Assembly: GCA_943704525.1 (NCBI GenBank)
Contig: CALSCQ010001242.1
Span: 1 to 64,000, forward strand
Source: Pigoraptor vietnamica
Taxonomy: Eukaryota; Opisthokonta; Filasterea
DNA length: 64,000 nucleotides
Reading direction: 5' to 3'
Shown here: positions 9,415 to 24,600 of the stretch, one piece after another
How positions within the stretch are numbered: the stretch's first letter is position 1
Layout: every line of letters begins with the position of its first letter
The notes under the pieces: model-generated
The model's database searches: none
The model's input: only the letters and a program-made list of their open reading frames with translations
Told to the model about the DNA's origin: nothing
Made by a program: the position numbers and the translations under genes

Positions 9415-12400
9415 CGTGTGTGCGCGTGCGCGTGTATGTTTGTGGCCGTATTTGTGTGCGTGTGGTCAATGGTTCTAATTGCGCGAATGGAAATCGCAGC
9501 GGATCGCCCGCATGGCGCAAAAATGGATCCGCTTCGCCTTTGTTGTCTGCGTTTGGGCGGCGGCGGTTCCCTTCGCCACAAGCCGCATATGGCACGCGCT
9601 CTTCTCGCTGGACGAGGAAGGCGAGGCCCAGGAGAGCGCAGGCGCGGAAACGTCGATGCTCAGGTGTGCTGCAATGCTCTCGACTTGACAAAACAAGAGA
9701 CAAGAGCGGGCATTGAGTCGCGCCGCCTTGTGTTTGCGCTACCTTTGTCCCCACTGCGCCTGTCTAATTTGCGCTATTCTTTTCCGCTGCATCTCCCTTA
9801 CCGACGCTCCCCTCCCTCTGCAGGAGCATTGCGTCCGATTGCCTCTTGGGCTTTGTCGTGGCGTCGACCACCGTGGTGCTCTTCTTCAGCCTGATGAGCC
9901 TCCGCGACTTCATCGTCGCCAGCATGGCCGAAATTTTCCCGGAAATTGCGCAAAACGATGCCGGTGATGCGCCCGTCGACGGCAACGACCGCCGCGCAAA
10001 CAACGGCGGGTGGCTTGATGTCGACCCCGCCGATTTTCCCGACGCCGCCGCGGACGCCGACGACGACGACCGCCCGGACGAAGGCGCGAACAACGCCGAC
10101 TTGGGCGGGGAGGGCGGCGGCATGTTCGGTATCTTGGACGGCAACGGCGACGAGGTGAATCTGCCGGACTTTCTCGGCTTCTCGGGGCCGGTGACGCGCG
10201 TGGCCGTGCACGCGTTCTGGGCGGTCGTCTTTATCGCGTGCTTCGTGTTCATGTTTGGGTACCTGCCTTACATCACGGGAGAGGCCGTGCGATCGGTGAC
10301 ACTGGCCGCCCGCGAGCCCTCGGCAACTGCGCCGACTTCGAAATGGATCACGGGATCGTCGAAGCTGGACGCGAGCCTCACTGTGTTTGTTGGGTATGTG
10401 GCAATCGGATCGGCCGCTTCGCTCCTTCTGATCGTTGGAGGGGCCGTGGTGTCTTCGCGTGCGACGGCCGCGGCGGCGTCGGCCAACGCGGGCGAGAACC
10501 CGCCGCGCATGTCCGGACTGTCGCGCGTCGCGTGGATGGTGTCGACGTTTTTCAAGGTGTGCTTCCTGCTCGTGTGCGAGCTCGTCTTTTTTCCCCTGGG
10601 CTTCGGGTGGTGGCTGGACCTCTGCACGCTGGACCTGTTTGGCCTGACACTCGACACGCGGCGACGCATGGCGCTGTCGATGCCGGTGTCGTCGGCCGCC
10701 ATCCACTGGATGCTCGGGATGGTGTTCATGTTCCACTTTGGGTCTTTTGTCTCGGTCGTCCGCGACTCCCTTCGGCCGGGCATTCTGTTCTTCCTGCGGG
10801 ATCCGAACAATCCAAACTTCCACCCCGTCCGCGAGATGGTGCGGCTGCCCATGCTGCGTCACATCCGTCGCCTCGCCACGTCCATCGTTCTCTACGGCGG
10901 CGTCGTCTTGCTGAACGTGTACGTCCCGGTGGCCGTCATTCGCCGCCTTGTGCCATCGCTCGTGCCGCTGCGCCTGACTTTCGGCACGTCTATTATGGAC
11001 GTCCCTGTCGATCTCCTCCTCTTCAACCTTGCGGTGCCGTTTTGCGCCGACCGCCTCCGCCCGCGGGACAAATTCGAGTGGTTGTTGACGCGCTGGGCGG
11101 TGGTCGTTGGCTACGTCCTCGACCTCGAGTCGTATCTACTCAAGGGCCGCATCGCGTCTGTGGATGCCGCGAACGAGGACTCGGAGGACGACGACAGCAG
11201 CGACGATAGCGATGAGCAGCCGTATAACGGCGGCGACTCCGATTCTCCGAGCGACAACGACGTCGAGGAGGAGCCGCGGCGAATTCTTCGCCCGCGGCGA
11301 GTTGCGGCAGGGCGTGACGGTCCGGAGCGCCCACAACGCGCGGCGGAGGGACGGCACGCCGAACGGCCGCAGGAGCATGCACGACGGCGCCGGCGACAGC
11401 AGCCGCAAGGGCGCCCGCGCGAACGGCCGCAGAGAGCGCCAGCGGAAGAAGGCGAGCTCGTGCAGGGTGCGCTGCCCAACGGGGATCCCTTTGTGCCGTA
11501 CAGGCGGCCGTCGGCCTTCGTTCCGAGGGTCATCGCTCTCGTGGTGATCGCGTGGCTGACGATGGCGACGTTCAACACGCTCGTCGTTGTTGCTCCGGGT
11601 ATGTAGGCGGCTGTAACACACGCTTGTTTGCTTTCGGAATATATGGACCCGACTTGTTTGCCGCTCGATTACCTCGTCGTTGTTCCATCCGTTTGCGATT
11701 ATTTTTTTCTGATCTATAATGTCCGCGCAGTTGTGATTGGCCGCGTTGTCGCTGCTTGGGTGACCGCCGACGGCGTCCACGAGATGTACACGTTCATGAT
11801 TGGGCTGTACTGCATTTGGGCCGCGAGTGCCATCGTCGCACATGCGCGCACGCTGTGGATGTGGGCGAGCAACTGGGGATGGATTGCAGCCGCCGTGAAG
11901 TCGTTCGCCAAGAAGGTGGGCTCTTAGTGTTGTGCGTACGTGCGTGCGTGTGCGTGTGTGTCGGTGTGTCGGTGTGTCGTGTTTGAGGCGTCGGTGTTGA
12001 TGCTCTCTTTGGTGCGCTGTCGCAGGCGTCGACAGCGGCGGTGATAATGGCCGTGTTCGGCGGACTTTTGCCGCTGCAGCTTGGGCTCCTCTTTGACTGC
12101 GTGGTGGTCGTGCCAAGCCGCGTGTCGCTCAGCGAGACGCCGCTGTTCCACCTCGGCCAGGTGCGTGCGATCGAATGTCACCTTATTGTACATGTGCTGT
12201 TTGTGCGGTGGGAGTGTTACTCTTGCTCTGTCTTTGGCACAAATGCGGCGTGTTGAAGCACCCTCTGATGTTCCGCGTGCGCAGGACTGGGCCCTCGGCG
12301 TACTCTATCTCAAGCTTGCGCACACGCTGCTTCCAATGATGCCCCACTCGGATTTCAAGGCGGCCGTGGCGGAGGTGCGTCACGCGTCGGGCGCTTGTGC

Positions 12401-12872
12401 CCTGTGCCCATCGTCGCCTTCTTTCAAGTTTCCTTACCCTTCACCCGTTGCGCAGTGGGAGTTGAATGGTTTTGCGGCGATTGGGCTGGTCGGCACGCTA
12501 AGGCGCATCGCGTTGCCGTTGTGTTCTAATCTCGCGCTCGCGCTCGCGGTCCCATACGTTGTCGCGAGGGGTCTTGTGCCTGCCCTTGGTAAGTGTGCTT
12601 GTGGGTTGTACGTGAATGACTATGTTGTCCTGTCTTTCTTTTTTTCTGATGTTGTCGTTCTTTTTTCCGGTCGTTGACACGCCGTCTCCGCAGGGCTCGG
12701 CGACACGGCCGAAGCCTTCGCCTTCCGCCATGGCTTCCAGGCGTTCGTATTGGTTGCAGCAGTTTCGCATTTTTTGCCACAGATTCGCTCGGGGATTGCT
12801 GCGCTGTACAGCGCCGTGCGCGACGACCGCTATCTCGTCGGGCGTCAGCTCGTCAACCACCCAGGTCGATGA
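8842..12872 (+). CDS. MARCHF6: ER membrane RING-CH ubiquitin ligase (Doa10/TEB4)
   Basis: E3 ligase of the ER-associated degradation pathway, about 975 residues. Exons: first exon from 8842 (end uncertain, best 8874), 8936-9033, 9092-9227, 9500-9663, 9824-11598, 11731-11915, 12026-12160, 12285-12374, 12456-12588, 12694-12872. The RING-CH (C4HC3) finger is N-terminal: [26 protein letters not shown], then CEVCKHP. About 14 hydrophobic segments follow. The Doa10-specific TD region is present ([48 protein letters not shown]). An acidic linker and an Arg/Gln/Ala-rich cytosolic insert lie in the large exon. The C-terminus [12 protein letters not shown] matches the conserved element needed for ligase activity. 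Only the exon 1 donor is unsure; every other junction keeps phase. Confidence 0.92.
9279..9413. repeat. GT microsatellites in MARCH6 intron 3
   Basis: Two GT tracts (9281-9321 and 9385-9412) embedded in two near-identical GT/GC-rich units (about 9330-9365 and 9413-9445), so the intron has been internally duplicated as well as expanded. Confidence 0.85.
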
Positions 12873-13026
12873 GCCATTTCGCAAAACTACGAGTGCGTGT
12901 GCGTGCGTGCTGCGTGTGCGCGTGCGTGCGTGGGCGGCGTTGCGGCGTGCGTGCACGGTGCGCCATGAGGCGCTGGATTGAAATGGGAGCACACACCGAT
13001 GTCCACACACTACTATGTGTATGTTT
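12873..13026. other. Convergent spacer MARCH6 / PFDN4
   Basis: 154 bp between two stop codons, rich in GTGCGTG steps. The two transcripts' 3'UTRs must abut or overlap here. No further feature seen. Confidence 0.6.
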
Positions 13027-14583
13027 CTAAGCCTCGAGGTTGATCGACTTGCCGAACTTGGCGTATAGGCTGACCTTGAGCTGCTTCATGGTCGAGTTGA
13101 TGCTCTCAACCTGCACACGCAAACCGAGGGGCCATTGTTTGAATAAGAGCGGACGAAGACGAAGAGAATGGAAGCTCGAGACGAGAAAATGAAGCGCGAA
13201 TATCAACATTGCAAAGGCTGTGTGCGTACGTGTGTGTGTGTGCGTACGTGTGTGTGTGTGTGTGTGTGCGTGTTGCACGTGTGCGTGTGTGAATGTGTGT
13301 GCGTGTGTGTGTGGGAATGTGAGTGCGTGTGTGTATGTGTGTGTTGCAGTACGCGTGTGTGTGTGTGAATATGTGCGTGTGTGTGTGTGTGTGTGTTCCG
13401 CGCGTGTGACAGGGGACTAACTGCAAGAACTCAAGCGCACGTAAACGAAGATAAACAAAGATATGCAACACGAAGTACGCGAGCGAAAACGAGGGGTTCG
13501 CACCTCGTTGGTGAGTCGCTCGACCTCCTCGTCCAACTTTGCGACCTTCTCGTTCAGCAGCTCCTGCGCCTTTTCGTTGCTCACGTGCACAAACACCTCC
13601 CCGAGCTTAAAGGTGCTCATAGAGAGAAGACGGCGGTCAAGGAGAATGCCCACGACAACTTCCCCAGAACAGTGGAATAAAAGAAGAGTGTCCGAATGAC
13701 AGACACAATGTGCGAGACAAGAACGGCAACTGAAGTAGGAGAAGGGTCCAGTGCTCTTCAAAGCCGGGAAATAGTCGGACGCTGTTGAGGATATCTCACA
13801 ATGTCCTGGTCGCCCTCGAGAAGCGAGAGCTCGTCAGCGGCATCCTTCACGTTGTCGCGCTCCTTCTTCCGCGCCTCAAGCTCATCCGCCACCTGCCACA
13901 GAGAACAATATAACGCATGAGCTCACGGGACAGCACAGGCGGAGGCAACCGCACGCAATAACACCCGGCCAGCACTGGGGCGGGCTGGGACGCCCCACCG
14001 AAGGAGATGCCAAAGACCCGTAGAAGAGTAAGGGAACTCAGACAGACACACACACACACACACAAGATCGCACGCAGATTGCACGTAATACACACACCGG
14101 GTCAAAGAGAAAGGTGAGCTCAGACACAACACAGAACAAGGAGGACGCAGGGCACAAAACGCCAGAAAAGGGCGCAAATCAGCGCACGACGCACCTCGTC
14201 TTTTCGGTTGTTGAGGCGACCGAACATGTTGATTTTCTGCTGGTCCTCCCAGTTGACTTCCGCGTCCACCTCGTCCTCCTTGGCGAGCTGTGTTGAGCAC
14301 GAGGGGCGGTGAGCCCATTGCGCACAACACGCACGCGATCGCACGATGCACAGACACAGCTACACACACATGCACAAAAACTACAGCAGCACCCGCACGC
14401 ACAGACACAGCCCACACATGCACGCACAACCCCACAGCGACACGTGCACGCACAACCCCACAGTGACAGGTACATGCACAGCACACAGCCACACATGCGC
14501 GCACTACCCCCAGCAACGCGCGCACGCACAACCCCACAGCGACACGCGCACGCACAGAGCAACAGCGCTTCACGCACCATCAT
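13027..14583 (-). CDS. PFDN4: Prefoldin subunit 4
   Basis: Beta-class subunit of the prefoldin co-chaperone that hands unfolded actin and tubulin to CCT. Exons: 14583-14578 (ATGATG only), 14287-14195, 13892-13795, 13612-13504, 13110-13027; 129 residues (human 134). Helix 1 holds [18 protein letters not shown], the hairpin region holds [11 protein letters not shown], and helix 2 ends [20 protein letters not shown] then SINLEA, all family hallmarks. The tiny first coding exon is inferred from a GTGCGTG donor after ATGATG and a phase-0 acceptor. The third intron (13613-13794) cannot be spliced in frame as GT-AG and fits a U12-type AT-AC intron instead. Intron 4 is almost all GT repeats. Confidence 0.9.
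13211..13402. repeat. GT-rich microsatellite in PFDN4 intron 4
   Basis: About 190 bp of imperfect GT repeats with GCGT, GAAT and TATG interruptions. In the transcript (minus strand) it reads as AC repeats. Confidence 0.85.
13613..13794 (-). other. Probable U12-type AT-AC intron in PFDN4
   Basis: On the minus strand the intron starts ATATCCTCAA (13794 down), close to the U12 donor ATATCCTT. Near the end is TTCTCCTTGACC with the U12 branch core TCCTTGAC (branch A at 13637). It ends CAC at 13613, 24 bases after the branch A. Splicing AG|C restores frame. An AT-AG ending three bases earlier also keeps frame. The nearby GT donor (GTGAGATA) gives a premature stop with every AG I tried. Confidence 0.75.
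14339..14577. repeat. CA-rich low-complexity tract in PFDN4 intron 1
   Basis: About 240 bp made of CACA/GCAC steps with recurring modules such as CACAACCCCACAG and CACGCACA (at least three copies around 14427-14545). It fills the intron between the ATGATG exon and exon 2. Confidence 0.8.
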
Positions 14584-14929
14584 TTTCTATGACAGTCCAA
14601 TACAATGACACCGGAAGACGACTTTTTGCGTTTCACGAGGCTTTCTGAGTTCATAACAACTTCGTGCACTGCTGACACATGAAACATTCCAGCGTGGGTC
14701 GGAGTTTTGCGAGTTCTCGGAAATTGTACTATTGCTTAGCGAAATCTCGGCAAAAACTTCCTCTATTTTTCTGTTTATGAAAAGACGCACACAACGCCAC
14801 ACTGCTCCACTCGTTGCCTCGAGTGGCGAGTGTAAACATGCGCTGTCCATATTGTGTGTGCGTGTGCGGAGAGGGGTGTGGCTGGGGTTGCGTTGGCCTG
14901 TGCTCACTGCTTTGGCCTGTTTGTATCGC

Positions 14930-16180
14930 GCAGTGTCAGTTTGCGTTCTATAGACATCGCAGACGGTTTCAGTCGTTGCCGGCCATTGGCTGTCCCCAAC
15001 GTGTCGTACTTCGTAGTGCTGAGATATCGGATGTATCAATGTTCGCCGCCGCTCGCTCTGTCTCTCTTATCGACTGTCCCAACGTATCGTTTGCTTCCAT
15101 TGCTGTGCTGCGCGGCGTGGTGTCGGTGAGTTGGCTGGACAGGGACTCCATTCAAGCGCACAGAAGCCTCGAGCGTATTCCTCCGGAGTTGGGCAATCTC
15201 CGTGCATTGCACATGCTTGGGTCGAAAATTCGAGACGTGGCAAGTGTGCGGGGACTCCATACGCTGTCGTTAAAGGCGCGTCACCTTATTGAGGATTTAT
15301 CTCCTCTCGCGAACGTCCACACTCTCAATTTGGCTGGGTTTCGAATGGATTTCTGGTACGTTCGATCCCCTCGCAATGTCGCATGTCTTGCACGTGTCCA
15401 TACTCTACGTCTATCCACAAACGTGCCGCTCGAGGGCGTAGGCTCACTTGGCGATAACCACACGCTCAATCTATCGCAAATTCGCTTGGTGCGTGGGTTG
15501 AGCGGCCCAGTGGCTTTCCTTGGGCGTGTGCATTCTCTTGACCTGAGTGAGAATTTTTGGGTAACAGATGTGACGGGGCTCTCCAGTGTGCATACTCTCA
15601 ATCTAAGATGCTGTGATAATCTCGTCGACGTGTCGCCACTTAGCCGTGTGCACACGCTCATTCAGTTCTCAGCGGCTGTTATGGTGTGCGGGACGTTTCT
15701 CATCTGGGCGGCATTCACAAGCTGGACCTTTCTGAATGTGGAGGCATACTGTACGCGACATCTCAGCACTCGCTGGTGTGCACACTCTGAGTTTGCGGAA
15801 GTGTGTAAAGATCAAGGACGTGTCGGCACCGACTCACCAATGTTTACGATTTACCTCAGCGGAATGGAACTTACCGATGTATCCAATTTGCTGAACGTTT
15901 ACAAACTGGATTTGTCGCGGAATTCTCAACTTGAGGACGTCTCCTCTCTCGGTAATATCCACACACTGTCACTCGCTTACTGTCAAAAAGTGTGCGATGT
16001 TTCGGCTCTCGGCAACGTGCACACCCTGGACCTGCAACGTTGCCTCCTTATATTCCGCGATGTCAGTGCTCTACTCTCTCAATCTGGCTTGCTGCGAGGG
16101 CGTCGCGGATGTGTCTGCTCTAAAAAATGTCACAATTTTGAAGCTTGACAAATGTATTCGACGGCTCCTTGGACTTGACA
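14930..16180 (+). pseudogene. Decayed leucine-rich-repeat gene
   Basis: A run of about 15 repeats of a 22-23 residue unit of the form D-V-S-x-L-x-x-V-H-T-L-x-L-x-x-C. Examples are DLSPLANVHTLNL, DVTGLSSVHTLNLRCC, DVSALGNVHTLDL and GVADVSALKNV. The repeat reading moves between all three plus-strand frames, with at least four shifts (near 15660, 15780, 15830 and 16065), so no single ORF covers it. I find no clear start, signal peptide or intron that would rescue it. It looks like a dead member of a repeat-rich LRR family; tandem unit slippage is the likely cause. A live gene with very short introns is unlikely because the breaks lack GT...AG pairs. Confidence 0.75.
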
Positions 16181-16523
16181 GACTGCATTGCAGCGTGTCA
16201 AGAAACTGGTACTCAATGGCTCGCATCCTTCATTGTCCGTGTGACAGTTTCTGAATGCAAGCTCAGTACTTGCCAAGAACTTAGTCGGTAATATAACAGT
16301 ATTAATAACATTAACCGCACCGTCGGCTGCAATCTATGTTGCTGCAGCCAACTCGCAGTGCAATTTAGAAAATCCGACGGCGGCCCGCCGGCCGGGAACA
16401 CAACAACAACCATGCGAAGACACGGCTATAACTGAATGATGTCAACGCGCACTAAAGCGTAATTGCTTGTAATGACTCACAATGGTTCAGTTCTACGGGC
16501 AAGTGAATGTAGAATGTCCGGTC
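16181..16523. other. Spacer between LRR pseudogene and WDR27
   Basis: About 340 bp, locally A/T-rich (TAATATAACAGTATTAATAA near 16289) with a GC-rich inverted patch GGCGGCCCGCCGGCC near 16379. I see no gene. Confidence 0.5.
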
Positions 16524-20400
<3,877 letters not shown>

Positions 20401-20856
20401 TCTACTCGCGCCAGAATGCGCGCAACGCGGCGGAAGGTCACCTCGTCATTGCAAGCATCGCACACGAAAGAACGCGACGGAAGTGCGTTTGTGGAGGAGT
20501 GAGCTCGGGAGGAGTGCGCACGGGAGGAGTGGGAAGGGAGGAGTGAAGATCGGCTATGTTGGGGCTGTGTGCACATTCCGCAAGCAGTTGGCAACCCATC
20601 GACCGTTTGAAATTGAATGCGCGCCGCCGTGGACAGCACGTGCTGCACTTACGCGCTGCAGAGTCAAAAAAGTTCTTCTCACCGCAAGTCTCAACTCCAT
20701 CGGCAACAGCGAAACTCCGCGCGCGCTGCTGTGCGACGCACGAAGGCCCCGCACTTCATTGGATCTAACGGCCAACAGAAGATTGCATCGTGCTGGGCGA
20801 TTGCGAGAGCCGGCGTTCAAACCGCCGCACCCCACGTGCCGCAAGGCGTCGCAGCC
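20401..20856. promoter_or_regulatory. Shared promoter region, WDR27 / small membrane protein
   Basis: 456 bp between divergent ATGs. A short tandem block at about 20487-20546 repeats GGAGGAGTG-type units four times. The remainder shows nothing I can name. Confidence 0.45.
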
Positions 20857-21022
20857 ATGTCGGCGAGGAAGGGCTCAACGTACAAGAGGGTGTGGATGGC
20901 CTCGCTGTACCTCGTCGCGGGGATGACGCTCTACAACACGGTGCAGTTGAACCAGGCCGTGGCGAATGGGGTGCTCGGCACGAGTGAGTGCTCTTGCACA
21001 GCCGCTCTCAAAGGCGCATCAC

Positions 21023-21054
<32 letters not shown>

Positions 21055-21431
21055 TCGTAAACGAACCCCACGCGTAAACGAACACCACTCACGCTCGCAA
21101 ATGGCGCACATGCGCACCTGCTTTCACACACGCCCACGCACACGCGTAAACGAACCCACTCACGATCGCACATAGCGCACATGCATACGCGCACACGAGA
21201 ACAAACAACGCCATTATTGACTGGCACTGCGACTGAACTGAATTGTGGCTGCGTCGACCCCTCCGATCCCCTCACACAGGCGAGGAACGTCGGAAGCGCT
21301 TTCGCGACGACACCGACGAGTTCTTCCGGAGCTTCAACCTTCCCCCGCCTTCCCTCTGGGGCGCCTCTCCAGGAGCTGCCCAGGGCGAAGAGCAGCCCAC
21401 GGCGAGCGCTGCGGCCGAGAGTAAACGATAG
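20857..21431 (+). CDS. Small single-pass membrane protein, unknown
   Basis: Two exons, 20857-20983 and 21280-21431, encode 92 residues. A basic N-terminus (MSARKGSTYKRVWM) leads into one hydrophobic segment (ASLYLVAGMTLYNTVQL). After that comes a charged stretch, SEERRKRFRDDTDEFFRSFN, then a Pro/Ala/Glu-rich tail. The layout (short basic head, one membrane helix, charged acidic-basic tail) is like small mitochondrial inner-membrane or ER proteins, but I do not recognise a family. The splice keeps phase and the intron holds CA repeats. Confidence that it is a gene comes from the coherent exon pair, position and strand order. Confidence 0.6.
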
Positions 21432-21636
21432 CAGTGTCACGACTAGGGCTCGCTCCACGCAGTGTGCAATGGGTTTATATGCCACTGATAGTAATGTACA
21501 ACGAGGGTGGAGTGGCGCGCTCTGCGTGGAAATTGCGCGCCGACACACGCTACATGCGTGTGATTTCGCGCGCATGGAAAGAGATAAGACAGTCGAATCG
21601 TGCCGTGCACGAGGGAAAGCCGGTTGTGGCGTGTGC

Positions 21637-24600
21637 TCACGATGCGTCAGAGTCAATCACGAAGGGACCCTTGAGCGTCACGACGTACGGCGCTGCGCGG
21701 AGCGACAGCAGCCCGCGCTGCGACTTGCCGCGGCCCCACCCGCACACGCGCCCGCTCTCGTCGCCCGTGAGCAGCTCGGTGCAGTCTGGCCCAAACGCAA
21801 CGGCCGTAATCGCCGCGGGTATGAGCGACGCGCTCGGGTCCGTCAGCGGCGGAATGAGCTCCCACACGGGCGTGAGGTCCCACGCCGTCCACACGTGCAC
21901 GCGACCCGTCTCGCTCCCTGCCGCGACGAGGTTGACGTGAACCCCCTCGGTCGCGGCGGAGAAGCACGCGCACAGCATGCGCGAGTCCGTGTGCACGGTC
22001 GCTGCATGTGCGCCGTTGACCGTCCACAGCCTAAGTGCACCGCCGACGTTGAAAGGGGCGAGGCTCGCAGCGCCGTTGCCCGATGCATTGCTGGCCGAGT
22101 GCGCGTGGGAGACGAGGTTGGCGTTGGACGCAATGGACGCGCGCTTGCGGGTGACGACCGACGCCCCGCGCGCCCGCGTCGTGAGCATCTCGCACACCGT
22201 CACAATGTCGCCCGTCGTCGGGCTGATGGCCGTTGCGAGCACGGGACCCTCGTGCCCGCGCAGCGACCGCACGTACGAGAGGCGGTTCAGGTCCCACGTG
22301 ATGCACGTCCCGTCGTCGCTCCCGCTGACGGCCACCATGAACTCGCGTGAGACGGCGACGCAGCGAACAGCGCGCGTGTGACCGCACAGCGACGACTCGG
22401 GCTGCAGCTCGGTGCGCCTTCCCTGTCCTCCCACGCGCCACAGGCACACGGCGCCCGACAGCCCGCCCGTGACCATAATGCGGCCATCCGGGGGAGCGCA
22501 CGCGCACGTGATCTCGTCGTCGTGCAGGGGCTCGTTCGCAGAGAGGACGCGGCTCGTCTCGACCGAACACACGCGCAGGTTCCTGTCCCAGTGGCCCCAC
22601 GACACGTAGTACCGCGTCGCCTCCGGCCGGAGTGGGTGCTTGTTGGGTCCCATCGCGATCGGATAGCCGTCAATGACGTCGAGGAAACGCACTGGCTCGC
22701 TCACCGCGCGCTCCCAGCACAGCGACGGCGGCATGTCCCGCGCCGAGTTGCAAAGCATCGCCGGGTTCGTCGCGGTGGCCGCTGCCGCGTCGACGTTCCG
22801 CTGCGGGTGCGCGCGCGTGAAGAGCTTGCGTGGCGTCTGTCCGTAACCCTGGATCTGCTCAATAACAGCACGGCGGGCGACGTCGTCCGTAATCGCATCG
22901 ACGTCGACGGCGCCCTCGTACGTGAGCGGGTAAAAGAGGTTGTTCGCCTTGAGGGCCTCGGGTCCCGTCTGCTTGAAACCGAAGATGAGGTCGATCCAGT
23001 GGTGCAGGTTTGCGCTCACGTGACGCGACTCGAGCGCCTGCCGGTGCTTGAGGATGAAGAGGCGCGGGTCCCCGCGTGCCCACGGGGGGAGGACGACGTC
23101 GCCGACGCGATGCCCGCTGTCCATCACGCCAAAGTCGTGGCCGTCGGCGTTGCGCAGGAATTCCGGCAGGTAGAAGAACTCCGGTATGAGCTCCTTGACG
23201 TCGCTGCTGCTCTCGGCCGAGCTGCCGCGCCACGTGCGCGCCATGTCGTGGAACATGCGGTCCGCCCAGTCAAAGCGGCCGCCCTGAAATTGGATGAAGT
23301 AGCGCGTGAAGGGCTCGAGGCGGATGAGAAAGTGGAGCACCGACCCCTGCGTCGAGTAGTGCGATCCGTACAGAAAGAGCTTGTCCTCGCCCAGCTCCTG
23401 AAGCAGCTCGTACTGCCGCAGGTACCGCTGGAGGCGCGCCGAGTCCTGCGCACCCATCGGCTTTGTGAGGTCGCGGAATATGGCGGGGTTCGTGAGGTCG
23501 AGCTCGTCGGACGTGTAGTCGCAGAGGATGAACGGGAAGACGGGGTACTGGTTGAGGTCGTTGAAGGAGCGCCCCGCGAGCGTGTTGAGGTGCATGAGGT
23601 ACTCAAAGTTGCTCATGCGCCCGGCGACCCACGTCTCGGTGATCGACTTGCGCAGGAGCGACCCCTGCACCTCGTCCTCGTAATCGACAAAGTTCGGGAG
23701 GTGCAGCGAGCGCAGCTCAGAGTACACGCGGTTGCGGTCCGACGTCGTCGCAAACGCGAGAAGGAAAGTCTTGCCGTTCGTGAGGAATATCTCGAGCGCG
23801 TTGTTCTTGAGCAGGTACCGCCGGCGGTGAATTTCTTTGATGTCCTCCAGCGACCAAAAGTTGTAGTGGCCGCCGCCCGCGCCCCACGGCTGCATCGACG
23901 GGCCGTCGCCGCTGGAGAACAGTGGGTTCACAGGAACGGATATCGACACCTCCCCGCCGTCGCCCCCTCCTTCGCCGCCGCCCGTGGGACTCGCGGCGTT
24001 CTTCCGCGCGGCGTCCCCGCCGACGCCGTCGAACACGCAGTCGTCGACAAAGTATACGTGGTTGTTGCCAATGAGAAGCTCGCCGTCGTTGCGCTTGTGC
24101 GGCGTGATGCGGATCGCCTTCATCACGAGAAGGATCGACTCGCCCGGCTCGAGATTGTGGCCCAGCGGGGTCGCAGCTGTCCCGTCGTCGTGCACAAACA
24201 GGTACGAAAGCGGGTGCTCGCGCGCGGGGCCCGTCGTCCCCCCGAGAAGCATCGACGCGGCCGTGTTGACGAGCGAGTGCGGCCCAAAGGCGTCGTGGCG
24301 CACCAGCAGCGTCAGCTCCGAAGTGCTCGGGGCATCGCCCACAACCAAGCCGAGGTCCATGAGCTCGTCAATCGCCGCGCGGTACACTGCGACGCGCGCC
24401 TCCGTCCGCAGCGCACCCACGGCGACCGGCTGCAGCTTGCGCGCGAGGTGGTCCCGCGTGCGCGATATCAGCCACGCAAAGCGCGCCATCAGTGCCTTGG
24501 CGGCGTCGCGCGTCGACTCGAGCGCGGCGGCAGTGGCGGCGTCGGCGACGCTGGGGCGGCTGTTCGGAAGCGACTTGACGCTGGGGCCCCCGTCGGCGTC

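Noticed and set aside
11136-12116. 980-bp minus-strand ORF over MARCH6
   Set aside because: It runs antisense through two clear MARCH6 exons and an intron and has Arg/His-rich shadow composition.
13795-13806. Ordinary GT donor (GTGAGATA) for PFDN4 intron 3
   Set aside because: It leaves phase 0, and each AG acceptor before exon 4 then runs into a stop or loses the conserved frame.
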